Part shown: positions 47,166 to 56,306 of the stretch, in pieces | Layout of the letters: the number at the start of each line of letters is the position of its first letter | How positions within the stretch are numbered: the stretch's first letter is position 1 | From: Comamonas endophytica | GTDB taxonomy: Bacteria; Pseudomonadota; Gammaproteobacteria; Burkholderiales; Burkholderiaceae_C | Direction: 5' to 3' | NCBI RefSeq assembly: GCF_023634805.2 | Contig: NZ_CP106881.1 | Coordinates: 744,001 to 808,000, forward strand | DNA: 64,000 nucleotides | Made by a program: the position numbers and the translations under genes | The notes under the pieces: generated by a model | Databases searched by the model: none | The model's input: the letters and a program-made list of their open reading frames with translations, nothing else | What the model was told of the DNA's origin: nothing

Positions 47166-47186
47166 GGCAAAAGGCCCGAAGGCCTC
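47166..47186 (-). terminator. Weak terminator after ndk
   Basis: A 5-base stem AGGCC (47172-47176) with GGCCT (47181-47185) and a TTCG tetraloop; the minus strand then reads TTTTGCC. It lies 23 bases after the ndk stop. The stem is short, so it may only attenuate transcription into rlmN. Confidence 0.4.
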
Positions 47187-47208
47187 TCGCCCTGCGGCGT
47201 CCACGCGA

Positions 47209-47634
47209 TCAACGCGAGTAGATGTTCAGGCCGGGGAAGAAGAAGGCAACTTCCACTGCCGCGGTTTCAGCAGCGTCCGAGCCATGCACTGCATTGGCGT
47301 CGATGCTGTCGGCGAAGTCGGCGCGGATCGTGCCGGCTTCTGCCTTCTTGGGGTCGGTGGCGCCCATCAGTTCACGGTTCGTCAGGATGGCGTTCTCGCC
47401 TTCCAGGGCCGTGACCATCACGGGGCCGGAGATCATGAAGTCCACCAGGTCCTTGAAGAAAGGACGTGCGCTGTGGACAGCGTAGAACTGCTCGGCTTCG
47501 TTGCGCGACAGGTGCACCATGCGGGCAGCGACGATCTTCAGGCCAGCGCCTTCGAAACGGGCGTAGATCTGGCCGATCACGTTCTTGGCGACTGCGTCGG
47601 GCTTGATGATGGAGAGGGTGCGTTCGATAGCCAT
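47209..47634 (-). CDS. ndk: Nucleoside diphosphate kinase
   Basis: Housekeeping enzyme balancing nucleoside triphosphates, 141 residues. The ATG at 47634 is preceded by AAGGAAA. Motifs include [20 protein letters not shown], the [18 protein letters not shown] loop and the active-site histidine in [12 protein letters not shown] near residue 117. It stands at the head of the conserved ndk-rlmN-pilW-rodZ-ispG-hisS series. Confidence 0.98.
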   Translation of the reverse strand: MAIERTLSIIKPDAVAKNVIGQIYARFEGAGLKIVAARMVHLSRNEAEQFYAVHSARPFFKDLVDFMISGPVMVTALEGENAILTNRELMGATDPKKAEAGTIRADFADSIDANAVHGSDAAETAAVEVAFFFPGLNIYSR

Positions 47635-47772
47635 TTGATTTTCCTTGAGGGATTGAAAGATTTTTGTCCGTGAGAACAAAACCCCTCATTCTAGCGATCT
47701 CGCGCATACACCCGGGCCTCCACTGGAGACTGCGGGCACCCTGATCCATCAACCCGGGCTCAGCACTCCTGC

Positions 47773-49089
47773 TCAGCGGCGGCCGCGCCGCTGGGCCGTG
47801 GCGCGCTTGGCGTCCTTGCGGGCGCGCGACAGGCTGTCTTCGCCGATATAGCCCACCGAGGTCTTCAGCGGATCGGGCTGGGCCTGGCCGCCCTGCGCCG
47901 GCCTGCGGCCCGCGCCATCGCGCGGTGCGGGGGTGCGGGCGGCAAAGATGCCGCCACCCTTGCGCGCCGGCGCCGGTGCCGCGCCGCGGCCGGAGGCGCG
48001 CGCCGCGCCACGCGGGGCGCGCTCGGCGTCGCGCTCCTCGGGGTTGCGCGCCGCCTGGCGCAGCGCCTGGATGTCCTTCTCGTCGAGCTCCATGAAGGCG
48101 CCGCGCTTGAGGCCGCGCGGCAGCAGCATCGCGCCGTAGCGGATGCGGATCAGCCGGCTCACGGCATGGCCCACGGCCTCGAACATGCGCCGCACCTCGC
48201 GGTTGCGGCCTTCGGAGATCGTCACGCGGTACCAGCAGTTCGCGCCCTCGCCCCCACCGTCCTCGATGGAGCCGAAGGCGGCCTCGCCGTCCTCGAGCTG
48301 CACGCCGTCCAGCAGCCGCTGCTTCTCTTCCTTGTTCAGCGCGCCGAGCACGCGCACCGCATACTCGCGCTCCAGGCCGAAGCGCGGGTGCATCAGCTTG
48401 TTGGCCAGGTCGCCGGAGTTGGTGAACAGCAGCAGGCCCTCGGTGTTCAGGTCGAGGCGGCCGATGGACTGCCACTTGCCCTGGTGCAGGCGCGGCAGGC
48501 GGCGAAACACCGTCGGGCGGTTCTGCGGATCGTCATGGCTCACCACTTCGCCTGCCGGCTTGTGGTAGGCCAGCACGCGCGCCTCGGGGCCCGCGATACG
48601 GTAGCGGATCAGCCGCCCATTGACCTTGATCTGGTCGCCCACCTGCACCCGCTGGCCGACGTGGGCCGGCTCGTTGTTGACCGAGATCTTGCCCTCGACG
48701 ATCAGCTTTTCCATCTCCAGGCGCGAGCCCATGCCGGCCTGCGCCAGCACCTTGTGCAGCTTGGGCGACTCGGCCTGCGGCGTCAGCACGCGCTTGGGCG
48801 CGGCTGCGTCCTCGGGCTGCAGTTCCTGGGCATCGAGCTCTCCGGCCACCACATCGGCGAAATCGAAGCCCTCGACGGGCGTGGCCTGAAGCGGCGCGGC
48901 TTCGCTCGGCAAAGGCTGGCGTGGCACCGCGGTGTTGCGGCGCGGACCCTTGCCGAACGCGCCCTTGACCTGCTGCGGGCGCGGGCGCGGCTGGGGGCGC
49001 TGGCGCGCGGGGCGCTCCTGCGCGCTTGCGTCCGTACCGGGCACCGCGTCGGGGTTGCCGTGTTTATCCGCCGTCGAATCATTCATCAT
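47773..49089 (-). CDS. rluB: RluB-type 23S rRNA pseudouridine synthase with basic tails
   Basis: A 438-residue RsuA/RluB-family pseudouridine synthase. An N-terminal Pro/Gln/Arg-rich disordered stretch of about 110 residues precedes an S4 domain (KLHKVLAQAGMGSRLEMEKL) and the catalytic domain with aspartate in GRLDLNTEGLLLFTNSG. The tail ISEGRNREVRRMFEAVGH is the family C-terminal signature and is followed by a further 85 basic, Gly/Ala/Arg-rich residues. The start is one of two adjacent ATGs (49089 or 49086) after AGGAA. It is 37 bases after scpB; the scpB-rluB order is common. RluB versus RluE/RluF is inferred from context. Confidence 0.9.
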   Translation of the reverse strand: MMNDSTADKHGNPDAVPGTDASAQERPARQRPQPRPRPQQVKGAFGKGPRRNTAVPRQPLPSEAAPLQATPVEGFDFADVVAGELDAQELQPEDAAAPKRVLTPQAESPKLHKVLAQAGMGSRLEMEKLIVEGKISVNNEPAHVGQRVQVGDQIKVNGRLIRYRIAGPEARVLAYHKPAGEVVSHDDPQNRPTVFRRLPRLHQGKWQSIGRLDLNTEGLLLFTNSGDLANKLMHPRFGLEREYAVRVLGALNKEEKQRLLDGVQLEDGEAAFGSIEDGGGEGANCWYRVTISEGRNREVRRMFEAVGHAVSRLIRIRYGAMLLPRGLKRGAFMELDEKDIQALRQAARNPEERDAERAPRGAARASGRGAAPAPARKGGGIFAARTPAPRDGAGRRPAQGGQAQPDPLKTSVGYIGEDSLSRARKDAKRATAQRRGRR

Positions 49090-49126
49090 GTTTTTCCTGT
49101 GTCGCATCCCTGCGTGACATGTCCGT

Positions 49127-49795
49127 TCAAAGCTGGGGCAGGAGCGAAGCCTGCCCGTCCGGGCCAGCGGCGCCCTGCCCCGCTGGCGTGGATGGCGCCT
49201 CGGCGCCGTCCAGATTCCCTGCCGCTGCTCCTGCCGTATCGGCTGCCGGCGTCTCCAGGGCCTTGAAAAGGTCCTGCTGCGGCACGCCGGCCTGCATCTC
49301 GGGCAACTGGTCGAGGGACTGCAATCCCAGGTCGTCCAGAAACTGCCGCGTCGTGGCCAGCAGCGCCGGCCGTCCCACCGTCTCGCGGTGGCCGATGACC
49401 TCGACCCAGCCGCGGTCCTCGAACTGCTTGATCAGCAGGCTGTTCACCGTGACCCCGCGGATGTCCTCGATGTCGCCGCGCGTGACCGGCTGCTTGTAGG
49501 CGATGATGGCCAGCGTCTCGAGCGCCGCGCGGGTGTAGCGCGGCGGCTTTTCCGGATGCAGCCGGTCGAGGTACACGCGCATCTCCGGCCGGCTCTGGAA
49601 GCGCCAGCCCGAGGCCACCTGCACCAGCTCCACGCCGCGCAGCGCCCAGTCCTCCTGCAGCTCTAGCAGCAGGCCCTTGACAGTGTCGGTTCCAAGTGCA
49701 TCGTCGAAAAGCGCACGCAGGTCCCGCACGGAGACCGGTTGCAGCGCGCAGATCAGAGCAGTTTCCAGAACCCGTTTGGCATCGACCGTATTCAT
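49127..49795 (-). CDS. scpB: Chromosome segregation and condensation protein ScpB
   Basis: Winged-helix subunit of the SMC-ScpAB condensin, 222 residues. It begins [19 protein letters not shown] and carries the central [20 protein letters not shown] and [16 protein letters not shown] segments, followed by [18 protein letters not shown]. The C-terminal 50 residues are an Ala/Gly-rich tail. No scpA is adjacent; in this family scpB often stands alone before rluB. The gap to rluD is 150 bases. Confidence 0.95.
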   Translation of the reverse strand: MNTVDAKRVLETALICALQPVSVRDLRALFDDALGTDTVKGLLLELQEDWALRGVELVQVASGWRFQSRPEMRVYLDRLHPEKPPRYTRAALETLAIIAYKQPVTRGDIEDIRGVTVNSLLIKQFEDRGWVEVIGHRETVGRPALLATTRQFLDDLGLQSLDQLPEMQAGVPQQDLFKALETPAADTAGAAAGNLDGAEAPSTPAGQGAAGPDGQASLLPQL

Positions 49796-49945
49796 CGTGC
49801 AGCGACTCGGGGTAACGCGCCGCCGGAGGCGGGGCTTCAGGGGAGGGGGCGAAGACGCGCAGGCGTCAGCGGGTATCCCGGCCTGGCGCCTGCGCGGCGC
49901 AGGCCGGAACCTGGGGCGGATTGTAGCCGAGCGCGCGCATTCCCC

Positions 49946-50944
49946 TTAGGGCGCCAGCGCTAACCCCCAGGATTCGCAGGCCGTCTGCATGTCGGCCGGC
50001 AGCTTTGCCTGGAATTCCAGCGCCTTGCCGGTCATCGGGTGCACGAAAGCCAGGCGGAAGGCATGCAGTGCCTGGCGCTGCATGCCCGCGGCCGGATGGC
50101 CGCCATAGGTGCCGTCGGCCACCAGCGGATGGCCGATGGAGGCCATGTGCACGCGGATCTGGTGCGTGCGGCCGGTATGCAGCGTGCAATGCACCAGCGC
50201 GCCCTCGTCGCAACCGGACACCAGCGCGAAATCGGTCTGCGCGGCCTTGCCCGGATGCTGCGCCAGGTCCACCACCGCCATCTTCAGGCGGTTGCGCGGG
50301 TCGCGCCCGATGGGCCGGTTCACCGAGCAGCTGCGCGCGCCCAGCCAGGGCTTGTGCGCCAGCGCCAGGTACTGGCGGCTGACGTCGCGCGCGGCGATCA
50401 GCGCCACCAGCGCATCCATGGTCAGGCGGTCGCGCGCGACCACCATCAGGCCGCTGGTGTCCTTGTCCAGGCGGTGCACGATGCCCGCGCGCGGCACCAC
50501 GGCCACCTTCGGGTCGCGCGCCAGCAGCGCGTTCAGCAGCGTGCCGCTCCAGTTGCCGGGCGCGGGGTGCACCACCATGCCCGGGGCCTTGTTGACCACG
50601 AGCAGGTATTCGTCCTCATAAACGACGTCGAGCGGCAGGGGCTCGGGCTGGAAGGCCTGGCTCTGCAGCGTGGGGCGCATCTCGATGCGCAGCTGGTCGC
50701 CGGCCTTGACCTTGAGCGCGGCCTTCTCCACCACGCGCTGGTTGAGCTGCACGGCGCCCAGCGCCAGCAGCTGCTGCAGGTAGCTGCGCGAGAATTCGGG
50801 CACCAGCACGCACAGCGCGCGGTCCAGCCGCGTGCCATGCTGCTCGATGCCTACAGGGGCCTGGCGCGTCTCGAGAACTTCTTCTTCGAGCGCAACCGAG
50901 TCCTCGCTGAGAGACGTGTCCGGCTCGGGAGAAAGAGGGTTCAT
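49946..50944 (-). CDS. rluD: 23S rRNA pseudouridine synthase RluD
   Basis: RluA-family enzyme that makes pseudouridines in helix 69 of 23S rRNA, 332 residues. The start is the ATG at 50944 (MNPLSPEPDTSLSEDSV). An S4 domain (RLDRALCVLVPEFSRSYLQ) precedes the catalytic domain with VVHPAPGNWSGTLLNALLA, the catalytic Asp in GIVHRLDKDTSGLMVVA, and HTGRTHQIRVHMASIGHPLV. A dispersed repeat lies just upstream at 51011-51066, so the promoter is probably between 50945 and 51010. In many relatives bamD is divergent here; it is not in this window. Confidence 0.95.
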   Translation of the reverse strand: MNPLSPEPDTSLSEDSVALEEEVLETRQAPVGIEQHGTRLDRALCVLVPEFSRSYLQQLLALGAVQLNQRVVEKAALKVKAGDQLRIEMRPTLQSQAFQPEPLPLDVVYEDEYLLVVNKAPGMVVHPAPGNWSGTLLNALLARDPKVAVVPRAGIVHRLDKDTSGLMVVARDRLTMDALVALIAARDVSRQYLALAHKPWLGARSCSVNRPIGRDPRNRLKMAVVDLAQHPGKAAQTDFALVSGCDEGALVHCTLHTGRTHQIRVHMASIGHPLVADGTYGGHPAAGMQRQALHAFRLAFVHPMTGKALEFQAKLPADMQTACESWGLALAP

Positions 50945-51010
50945 GGAGAGTGGATGGCGCGCGGGAATATCCACACGCCATGCGTCTATTATCAAATGCC
51001 CCCAAACGCA

Positions 51011-51066
51011 CTCAGGACGAACGGTCCGCGAACCGTTCGTCCTGAGCCTGTCGAAGGATGGACGGC
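51011..51066. repeat. Dispersed palindromic repeat copy 1
   Basis: Perfect 15-base arms CTCAGGACGAACGGT (51011-51025) and ACCGTTCGTCCTGAG (51032-51046) with a 6-base loop, then CCTGTCGAAGGATGGACGG. The unit recurs at 57488-57577 and 62889-62959. It is an intergenic REP-like repeat of the kind frequent in this bacterial group; here it lies between nlpD and rluD and could fold in either transcript. Confidence 0.8.
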
Positions 51067-51093
51067 CAACGCGCAATCAGGCGCGAAGGGCTT

Positions 51094-51954
51094 TCAACGT
51101 GCCGGCAGATACCTGGAAGGATCCACCGGCTTGCCCTGGCGGCGCACCTCGAAGTGCAGCTTCACGCGGTCGGCGTCAGTGCTGCCCATCTCGGCGATCT
51201 TCTGGCCCTTGCGCACGCTCTGGTCTTCCTTGACCAGCAGCGTCTGGTTGTGCGCGTAGGCCGTCAAGTAGGTGTTGTTGTGCTTGAGGATGATCAGGTT
51301 GCCGTAGCCACGCAGGCCCGCGCCGGCATAGACCACCCGTCCGTCCGCGGCCGCAATGACCGGGTCCCCGGCCTTGCCGGCAATGTCATAGCCCTTGTTG
51401 CGCGCTTCGTCGAAGCCCGCGATCAGGCTGCCCGATGCCGGCCAGATGAAGCCGAGGCTTTCATCCGAGCCGCTTTGCGCCGAGGCTGCGGGCCTGGAGG
51501 GCGTGGACGCTCCGGGCAGCACCGTTGCCGGCGCTGCGGGATCGCCGCCTCCGACCACGACCGGCGCCACGCCGCGGCCAGTGGCGGAATCGGTGGGCGC
51601 CGGCGCAGCCGCCATGGACGAGCCCGGCGGCACCACGCGCAGCACCTGCCCCACCTCGATCAGGTTGGGGTTGTCGAGGTTGCTCCAGCGCGCAATGTCC
51701 TTCCAGCTCTGGCCGTTCTCCAGGCCGATGCGGATCAGCGTGTCGCCCGGACGCACCGTGTAATAGCCGGGCTTGCCTGCATTCTCCGCACCCGGCAAGG
51801 GCTTGGCGGCCGCACCCGACGACAGGGTGCCCCCCGACGAGGCCGAGCCCCGATCTTCCACTGGAGCCCTGTTCACTTGTGAACCACAGCCCGCAAGCAC
51901 CAGGCCCGCAAGCAGCACAGATCCCCAAGCCCCAAGACTTCGCGATACCAACAT
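51094..51954 (-). CDS. nlpD: NlpD-like LysM/M23 lipoprotein
   Basis: Envelope lipoprotein of 286 residues that activates amidases during cell division. The signal peptide ends in lipobox LVLAGC. A LysM domain occupies about 60-105 (YYTVRPGDTLIRIGLENGQS, WKDIARWSNLDNPNLIEVGQ), followed by a Ser/Ala/Pro linker and a C-terminal M23 domain from about residue 175 (FIWPASGSLIAGFDEARNKG, DIAGKAGDPVIAAADGRVVY). The M23 zinc ligands are largely replaced (no HxxxD...HxH set), as in NlpD/EnvC-type activators without own hydrolase activity. The ATG at 51954 follows AAAGGGA. It is 12 bases after pcm. Confidence 0.9.
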   Translation of the reverse strand: MLVSRSLGAWGSVLLAGLVLAGCGSQVNRAPVEDRGSASSGGTLSSGAAAKPLPGAENAGKPGYYTVRPGDTLIRIGLENGQSWKDIARWSNLDNPNLIEVGQVLRVVPPGSSMAAAPAPTDSATGRGVAPVVVGGGDPAAPATVLPGASTPSRPAASAQSGSDESLGFIWPASGSLIAGFDEARNKGYDIAGKAGDPVIAAADGRVVYAGAGLRGYGNLIILKHNNTYLTAYAHNQTLLVKEDQSVRKGQKIAEMGSTDADRVKLHFEVRRQGKPVDPSRYLPAR

Positions 51955-51966
51955 AAGCAATCCCTT

Positions 51967-52764
51967 TTAGGCAATACCTGATTTTAAAGGGACAAAGTTC
52001 ACCGCCTCGAGAACCGTCCTTTTGAGCCCATAGGACGTCTTGTCGATGACCAGCAGACTCTGCCCGCCCGTCGCGTTGCCCATGGGCGCGACCAGCCGCC
52101 CGCCGACGGCCAGTTGTTCGCACCAGGCATCGGGGATGGCATCGCCCCCCGCAGCCGCGAGAATACCCGCATAGGGCGCACCCTGGGCATAGCCAAGCAT
52201 ACCGTCACCGAACAGCAGATGCACGTGTGCCAGCCGCAGCGGGCGCAGATTGGTGCGCGCCTTCTCGTGCAAACCGCGCAATCGCTCGATGGAATAGACC
52301 TCCTGCGCCACCCGGCCCAGCACCGCTGCCTGGTAGCCGCAGCCGGTGCCGATCTCCAGCACCCGGCCCAGCCCTGCGCGAGCGCATTCGGCGCCCAGCA
52401 GCAGCGCCGTCATGCGTGCCACGACGCTGGGCTTGGAGATCGTCTGGCCCAACCCGATCGGCAGGCTGGTGTCCTCATAGGCCTGATTGACCAGCGCGCT
52501 GTCGACGAAATGGTGGCGCTCGACGCTGGCCATGGCCTGCAGCACCGCCTGCGAGGTGACGCCGCCCTGCGCCAGGCGCTGCACCATGCGGCTGCGCACC
52601 GCCACCGAATCCATGCCCACGCCGATGGGCATGGGCAGCGGCATCGGGGCGCGCGGTGCCTGCCCGACCAGGTTGCGGGCTGCGGGCTTGGCGCCGGAGC
52701 GCGATGCACCGGGATTGGCGGAAGACGCAATCCACGAAGGAAAACCGGGTCGGCGCTCGGTCAC
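51967..52764 (-). CDS. pcm: Protein-L-isoaspartate O-methyltransferase
   Basis: SAM-dependent repair enzyme for damaged Asp/Asn residues, 265 residues with an N-terminal extension of about 50 residues before the catalytic domain (SRMVQRLAQGGVTSQAVLQA). Motifs are LPIGLGQTISKPSVVARMT, the SAM site VLEIGTGCGYQAAVLG and VYSIERLRGLHEKAR. The GTG at 52764 overlaps the surE stop as GTGA; an internal start would remove most of the extension. The surE-pcm-nlpD order matches the conserved proteobacterial stationary-phase cluster, though rpoS is not in the window. Confidence 0.95.
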   Translation of the reverse strand: MTERRPGFPSWIASSANPGASRSGAKPAARNLVGQAPRAPMPLPMPIGVGMDSVAVRSRMVQRLAQGGVTSQAVLQAMASVERHHFVDSALVNQAYEDTSLPIGLGQTISKPSVVARMTALLLGAECARAGLGRVLEIGTGCGYQAAVLGRVAQEVYSIERLRGLHEKARTNLRPLRLAHVHLLFGDGMLGYAQGAPYAGILAAAGGDAIPDAWCEQLAVGGRLVAPMGNATGGQSLLVIDKTSYGLKRTVLEAVNFVPLKSGIA

Positions 52765-53543
52765 GGCGCGGCTTCCTTCTCGGCGGCCTCGGCGATGCGC
52801 GCCGCGGTCTGCGCCCAGTAGCGCAGGTTCTCATGGTCGGTCAGGTCGACCTTGAGCGGAGTGACCGCCACATGCCCATGCGCCGTGGCATGGAAATCCG
52901 TGCCCTCGGCGTCATCCTTTGCCGCGCCCGCGCTGCCGATCCAGTACATGACTTCTCCCCGGGGGCTTTCCTGAATGATCACGCGTTCGGCCGCGTGCCG
53001 GCGCCCCAGCCGGCACAGCTTGAGCGGCTGTATGGCCTCCAGCGGCATGTTGGGGATGTTGACGTTGAGCAGCCAGGGCGCGTCGCCGACCAGTTGCTGC
53101 TGCTGCATCTGCTGCACGATCTCGCGCGCCTTGGCGGCCGCGGCCTCGATCTCGGTCCAGCCCCGGTCCACCTGCGAAAACGCGATGGCGGGAATTCCGA
53201 ACAGGTAGCCTTCCATGGCCGCGCCCACGGTGCCCGAATAGATCGTGTCGTCGCCCATGTTGGCGCCGTTGTTGATGCCGGACACCACCAGGTCCGGGCG
53301 GTAGCCCAGCAGTCCCGTCAGCGCGATGTGCACGCAATCGGCCGGCGTGCCGTTTACATAGCGGAAGCCGTTCGGGGCCTGGTGCACGTACAGCGGCGAG
53401 TGCAGCGTCAGGGCGTTGGATTTGGCACTGTTGTTGTGCTCGGGCGCGACCACCTCCACCTCGGCGATGGTCTTCAACGATTCATAAAGCGCGACCAGTC
53501 CGGGCGCTTGATAACCGTCATCGTTGGAAATCAGGATTTTCAT
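52761..53543 (-). CDS. surE: 5'/3'-nucleotidase SurE
   Basis: Survival protein and nucleoside monophosphatase of 260 residues. It begins MKILISNDDGYQAPGL with the metal-binding Asp8/Asp9 and has APEHNNSAKSNALTLHSPLY, NGTPADCVHIAL and VVSGINNGANMGDDTIYSGT, all diagnostic. It is first in the surE-pcm-nlpD unit, divergent from the quinone oxidoreductase gene across 104 bases. The product acts in the cytosol and is linked to stationary-phase stress survival in E. coli. Confidence 0.97.
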   Translation of the reverse strand: MKILISNDDGYQAPGLVALYESLKTIAEVEVVAPEHNNSAKSNALTLHSPLYVHQAPNGFRYVNGTPADCVHIALTGLLGYRPDLVVSGINNGANMGDDTIYSGTVGAAMEGYLFGIPAIAFSQVDRGWTEIEAAAAKAREIVQQMQQQQLVGDAPWLLNVNIPNMPLEAIQPLKLCRLGRRHAAERVIIQESPRGEVMYWIGSAGAAKDDAEGTDFHATAHGHVAVTPLKVDLTDHENLRYWAQTAARIAEAAEKEAAP

Positions 53544-53647
53544 GGGATGGTGCGGATTGTAGGCGCCCTCCGACCCCGTCGCGGCAGGGACAAGCCCCAG
53601 CCGGCCCGGCTTCTATCATTCCTGCAACACAACGACGGGAGACCTGC

Positions 53648-54622
53648 ATGCAAGCCTGGCTATGTACGACGCCCACGGGCGTCGATGCGCTGCAATGGAC
53701 GGAACTGCCGACCCCGGAACCTGGCGCCGGCGAGGTGCTGGTCGAGATCAAGGCCGCCAGCCTGAATTTTCCCGACCTGCTGATCGTGCAGGGCAAGTAC
53801 CAGATCAAGCCGCCGCTGCCCTTCGTGCCCGGCTCGGAATTCGCCGGCGTGGTGCGCGCCGTGGGCGCAGGCGTGCGGCAGCTGCAGGTCGGCCAGCACG
53901 TGGCCTGCCTCAGCGGCACGGGCGGCTTCGGCACCCATGTCATCGCGCCGGCCGCCGCCTGCGTGCCGCTGCCCGCCGACTTCCCGCTGGTCGATGCGGC
54001 CGCGTTCATCATGACCTATGCCACATCGCACCATGCGCTGATCGACCGCGCGCAGCTCGCCGCCGGCGAGACCGTGCTGGTGCTGGGCGCGGCCGGCGGC
54101 GTGGGCACGGCAGCCATCCAGATCGCCAAGGCCGCGGGCGCGCGCGTCATCGCCGCGGCTTCGAGCGACGAGAAATGCGCGCTGTGCGCCTCGCTGGGCG
54201 CCGATGCCACCATCAATTACGGCGCTGCCGACCTGCGCGAGGCGCTGAAAGCCGCGACCGGTGGCAAGGGCCCGGATGTGGTCTACGACCCGGTGGGCGG
54301 CGCGCTGGCCGAGCCTGCCTTCCGCTCCATTGCCTGGCGCGGGCGCTATCTCGTGGTCGGCTTCGCGGCCGGCCCCATACCCGCGCTGCCCTGGAACCTG
54401 GCGCTGCTCAAGGGCGCCTCGCTGGTCGGCGTCTTCTGGGGCGACTTCGCCCGGCGCGAGCCGCAGGCCAACGCCGCCATGATGGCCACGCTGCTCGAGT
54501 GGTACCGGCAGGGAAAGATCAAGCCGGTGATCGACTGCACCATGGAGCTGTCGCAACTGCCGACGGCGTATGCGCGCATGGGTTCGCGAGCGGTGATGGG
54601 CAAACTCGTGCTCACGCGCTGA
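53648..54622 (+). CDS. Zinc-independent NADPH:quinone oxidoreductase (MDR superfamily)
   Basis: Medium-chain reductase of 324 residues. The N-terminal GroES-like domain has NFPDLLIVQGKYQIKPPLPF and PGSEFAGVVRAVG; structural zinc cysteines are absent. The Rossmann domain has the dinucleotide motif VLVLGAAGGVGTAAIQIAK and ARVIAAASSDEKCALC. The final segment SRAVMGKLVL is typical of the quinone reductase branch. The ATG at 53648 follows GGGAGA. It stands alone, divergent from surE. Substrate may be a quinone or an enoyl compound; this cannot be settled from sequence alone. Confidence 0.9.
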   Translation: MQAWLCTTPTGVDALQWTELPTPEPGAGEVLVEIKAASLNFPDLLIVQGKYQIKPPLPFVPGSEFAGVVRAVGAGVRQLQVGQHVACLSGTGGFGTHVIAPAAACVPLPADFPLVDAAAFIMTYATSHHALIDRAQLAAGETVLVLGAAGGVGTAAIQIAKAAGARVIAAASSDEKCALCASLGADATINYGAADLREALKAATGGKGPDVVYDPVGGALAEPAFRSIAWRGRYLVVGFAAGPIPALPWNLALLKGASLVGVFWGDFARREPQANAAMMATLLEWYRQGKIKPVIDCTMELSQLPTAYARMGSRAVMGKLVLTR

Positions 54623-54671
54623 GCTGCCCCCGTGCATGCGGGCTTTGGGCTGAAGCGCCGGAAGTGAGTGC

Positions 54672-54677
54672 TACACT
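54672..54677 (+). promoter_or_regulatory. Extended -10 promoter candidate for gltS
   Basis: TG-C-TACACT at 54669-54677 is an extended -10 element 94 bases upstream of the gltS start. No good -35 is seen, as is common for extended -10 promoters. Confidence 0.4.
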
Positions 54678-54770
54678 GCGCGCCTTTTTCCGCCGCCTGG
54701 CCTTCGCCCAGGCCGCCCGGCCTCCGGCCCTGCCTCCCGATGGCGCAGCCATCTTGTCTTTCCAAGCCGC

Positions 54771-55979
54771 ATGCAACTGAGCTTCAGCACCTACTACACC
54801 CTCATCTGCGCAGCCCTGGTGCTGCTGGCGGGCAAATTCCTGGTCCAGAGAATCCGCTTCCTGCGCGACTTCAACATTCCCGAGCCCGTGGCCGGCGGAT
54901 TGGTCGCAGCGGCGCTGATCTTTGCCGTCCACGAGTTCACCGGCTACTCCATCACCTTCAGCAGCGGCCTGCAGACCGGGTTCATGCTGCTGTTCTTCTC
55001 CTCGATCGGCCTGAGCGCCAACTTCTCCAAGCTGCGCGAAGGCGGCTCGGCGCTGGTGCTGTTCCTGTTCATCATCAGCATCTTCATCGTGGTGCAAAAC
55101 GCCGTGGGCATCGGCCTGGCGGCGGCGCTGGGCCTGGATCCGCTGATCGGCCTGATTGCCGGCTCGATCACGCTGGTCGGCGGCCATGGCACGGCCGGTG
55201 CCTGGGCCGGGGTGTTCGAGAAAGAGCACGGCATCCAGGGCGCGCTCACGCTGGGCATTGCCTGTGCCACCTTTGGCCTGGTCATCGGCGGGCTGATCGG
55301 CGGGCCGCTGGCCAAGGGGTTGGTCACGCGCCACCGGCTGCGCGGCCACGGCGATGCATCGGTTCAGTCAGCACCCGACGAGGCAAATTTCGAGAACCCG
55401 CAGAAGATCCGGCTGATCACGACCAACGCCGCCATCGAGACGCTGGCGCTGTTTGCCGCCTGCCTGGGCTTTGCCGAATTCATGACCGGTTTCGCGCAGG
55501 GCACGGCCTTCGAGCTGCCGACCTTCGTCTGGGCGCTGGGCGGCGGCGTGATCCTGCGCAATACCCTGGACTACGTGTTCAAGTTCCAGGTCTTCGACCG
55601 CGCCATCGACCTGTTCGGCAACGTGTCCCTGTCGATCTACCTGGCCATCGCGCTGCTGTCGCTCAAGCTGTGGGAGCTCAGCGGACTGGCCGCGCCGCTG
55701 ATGGTCATATTGCTGGCGCAGACGCTGACCATGGGGCTGTATGCCGCCTTCGTCACCTTCCGCGTGATGGGCAGGAACTACGACGCGGCCGTGCTGGCCG
55801 CGGGGCACTGCGGTTTCGGCATGGGCGCGACGCCCACCGCCATTGCCAACATGCAGGCCATCACCACGCAATACGGGCCCTCGCATAAGTCATTTCTGAT
55901 CGTGCCGATGGTCGGAGCCTTCTTCATCGACATCGTCAATGCGGGAATGATCCAGCTGTTCATCAAGCTCCTGCCTTGA
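54771..55979 (+). CDS. gltS: Sodium/glutamate symporter GltS
   Basis: Inner-membrane carrier of 402 residues with about ten to twelve hydrophobic segments. It begins MQLSFSTYYTLICAALVLLA and contains the paired re-entrant-loop signatures LVGGHGTAGAWAGVFEKEHG in the first half and GHCGFGMGATPTAIANMQAI in the second, which identify the ESS family. A cytoplasmic loop lies at about 195-225. It takes up glutamate with sodium. It stands alone: a ParD-like gene follows 79 bases later with its own promoter. Confidence 0.95.
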   Translation: MQLSFSTYYTLICAALVLLAGKFLVQRIRFLRDFNIPEPVAGGLVAAALIFAVHEFTGYSITFSSGLQTGFMLLFFSSIGLSANFSKLREGGSALVLFLFIISIFIVVQNAVGIGLAAALGLDPLIGLIAGSITLVGGHGTAGAWAGVFEKEHGIQGALTLGIACATFGLVIGGLIGGPLAKGLVTRHRLRGHGDASVQSAPDEANFENPQKIRLITTNAAIETLALFAACLGFAEFMTGFAQGTAFELPTFVWALGGGVILRNTLDYVFKFQVFDRAIDLFGNVSLSIYLAIALLSLKLWELSGLAAPLMVILLAQTLTMGLYAAFVTFRVMGRNYDAAVLAAGHCGFGMGATPTAIANMQAITTQYGPSHKSFLIVPMVGAFFIDIVNAGMIQLFIKLLP

Positions 55980-56022
55980 GGCGGGGGGCGGCGCCGTTTC
56001 GGCTGACCAAGATCCTGTGGAA

Positions 56023-56049
56023 TATACGAAACGTAATGGAACGTATAAT
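56023..56049 (+). promoter_or_regulatory. Promoter-operator of the ParD-like/map pair
   Basis: TATAAT at 56044-56049 is a consensus -10 only eight bases before the ATG at 56058, so the transcript would be leaderless or nearly so. An inverted repeat TATACG (56023-56028) and CGTATA (56042-56047) overlaps the -10, and AACGTAA and AACGTAT repeat at a 10-base period inside. This layout suits autorepression by the ribbon-helix-helix protein encoded next. Confidence 0.6.
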
Positions 56050-56057
56050 AGCGCTCC

Positions 56058-56306
56058 ATGGGAATCGTCAAAATATCAGACGCACTGCATGACAGCGTGC
56101 GCACCGCCAGCACGGCCCTGAGCCGTTCCATCAACGCCCAGGCCGAGCACTGGCTGCGGGTCGGCATGATGTCCGAGCTGCATCCGCTGCTGACCTATTC
56201 GGACATCTGCCAACTGCTGATCCAGCAGGCCGCGCCCGCGTCCTTTGCGCTGCCCACGCAACGCCCCGACGCAGCGCCACGCCCGGCCCCTGGAGCCGCC
56301 CAATGA
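56058..56306 (+). CDS. ParD-like ribbon-helix-helix protein overlapping map
   Basis: An 82-residue protein whose first half, VKISDALHDSVRTASTALSR and SINAQAEHWLRVG, is a ribbon-helix-helix DNA-binding domain of the ParD-like type. The second half has LLTYSDICQLLIQQ and a Pro/Ala-rich end. Its stop overlaps the next gene by 4 bases (ATGA). No ParE-type toxin is present; a methionine aminopeptidase occupies that place. The likely role is control of its own operon through the dyad at 56023-56047. Whether the pair acts as a toxin-antitoxin system is unknown. Confidence 0.8.
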   Translation: MGIVKISDALHDSVRTASTALSRSINAQAEHWLRVGMMSELHPLLTYSDICQLLIQQAAPASFALPTQRPDAAPRPAPGAAQ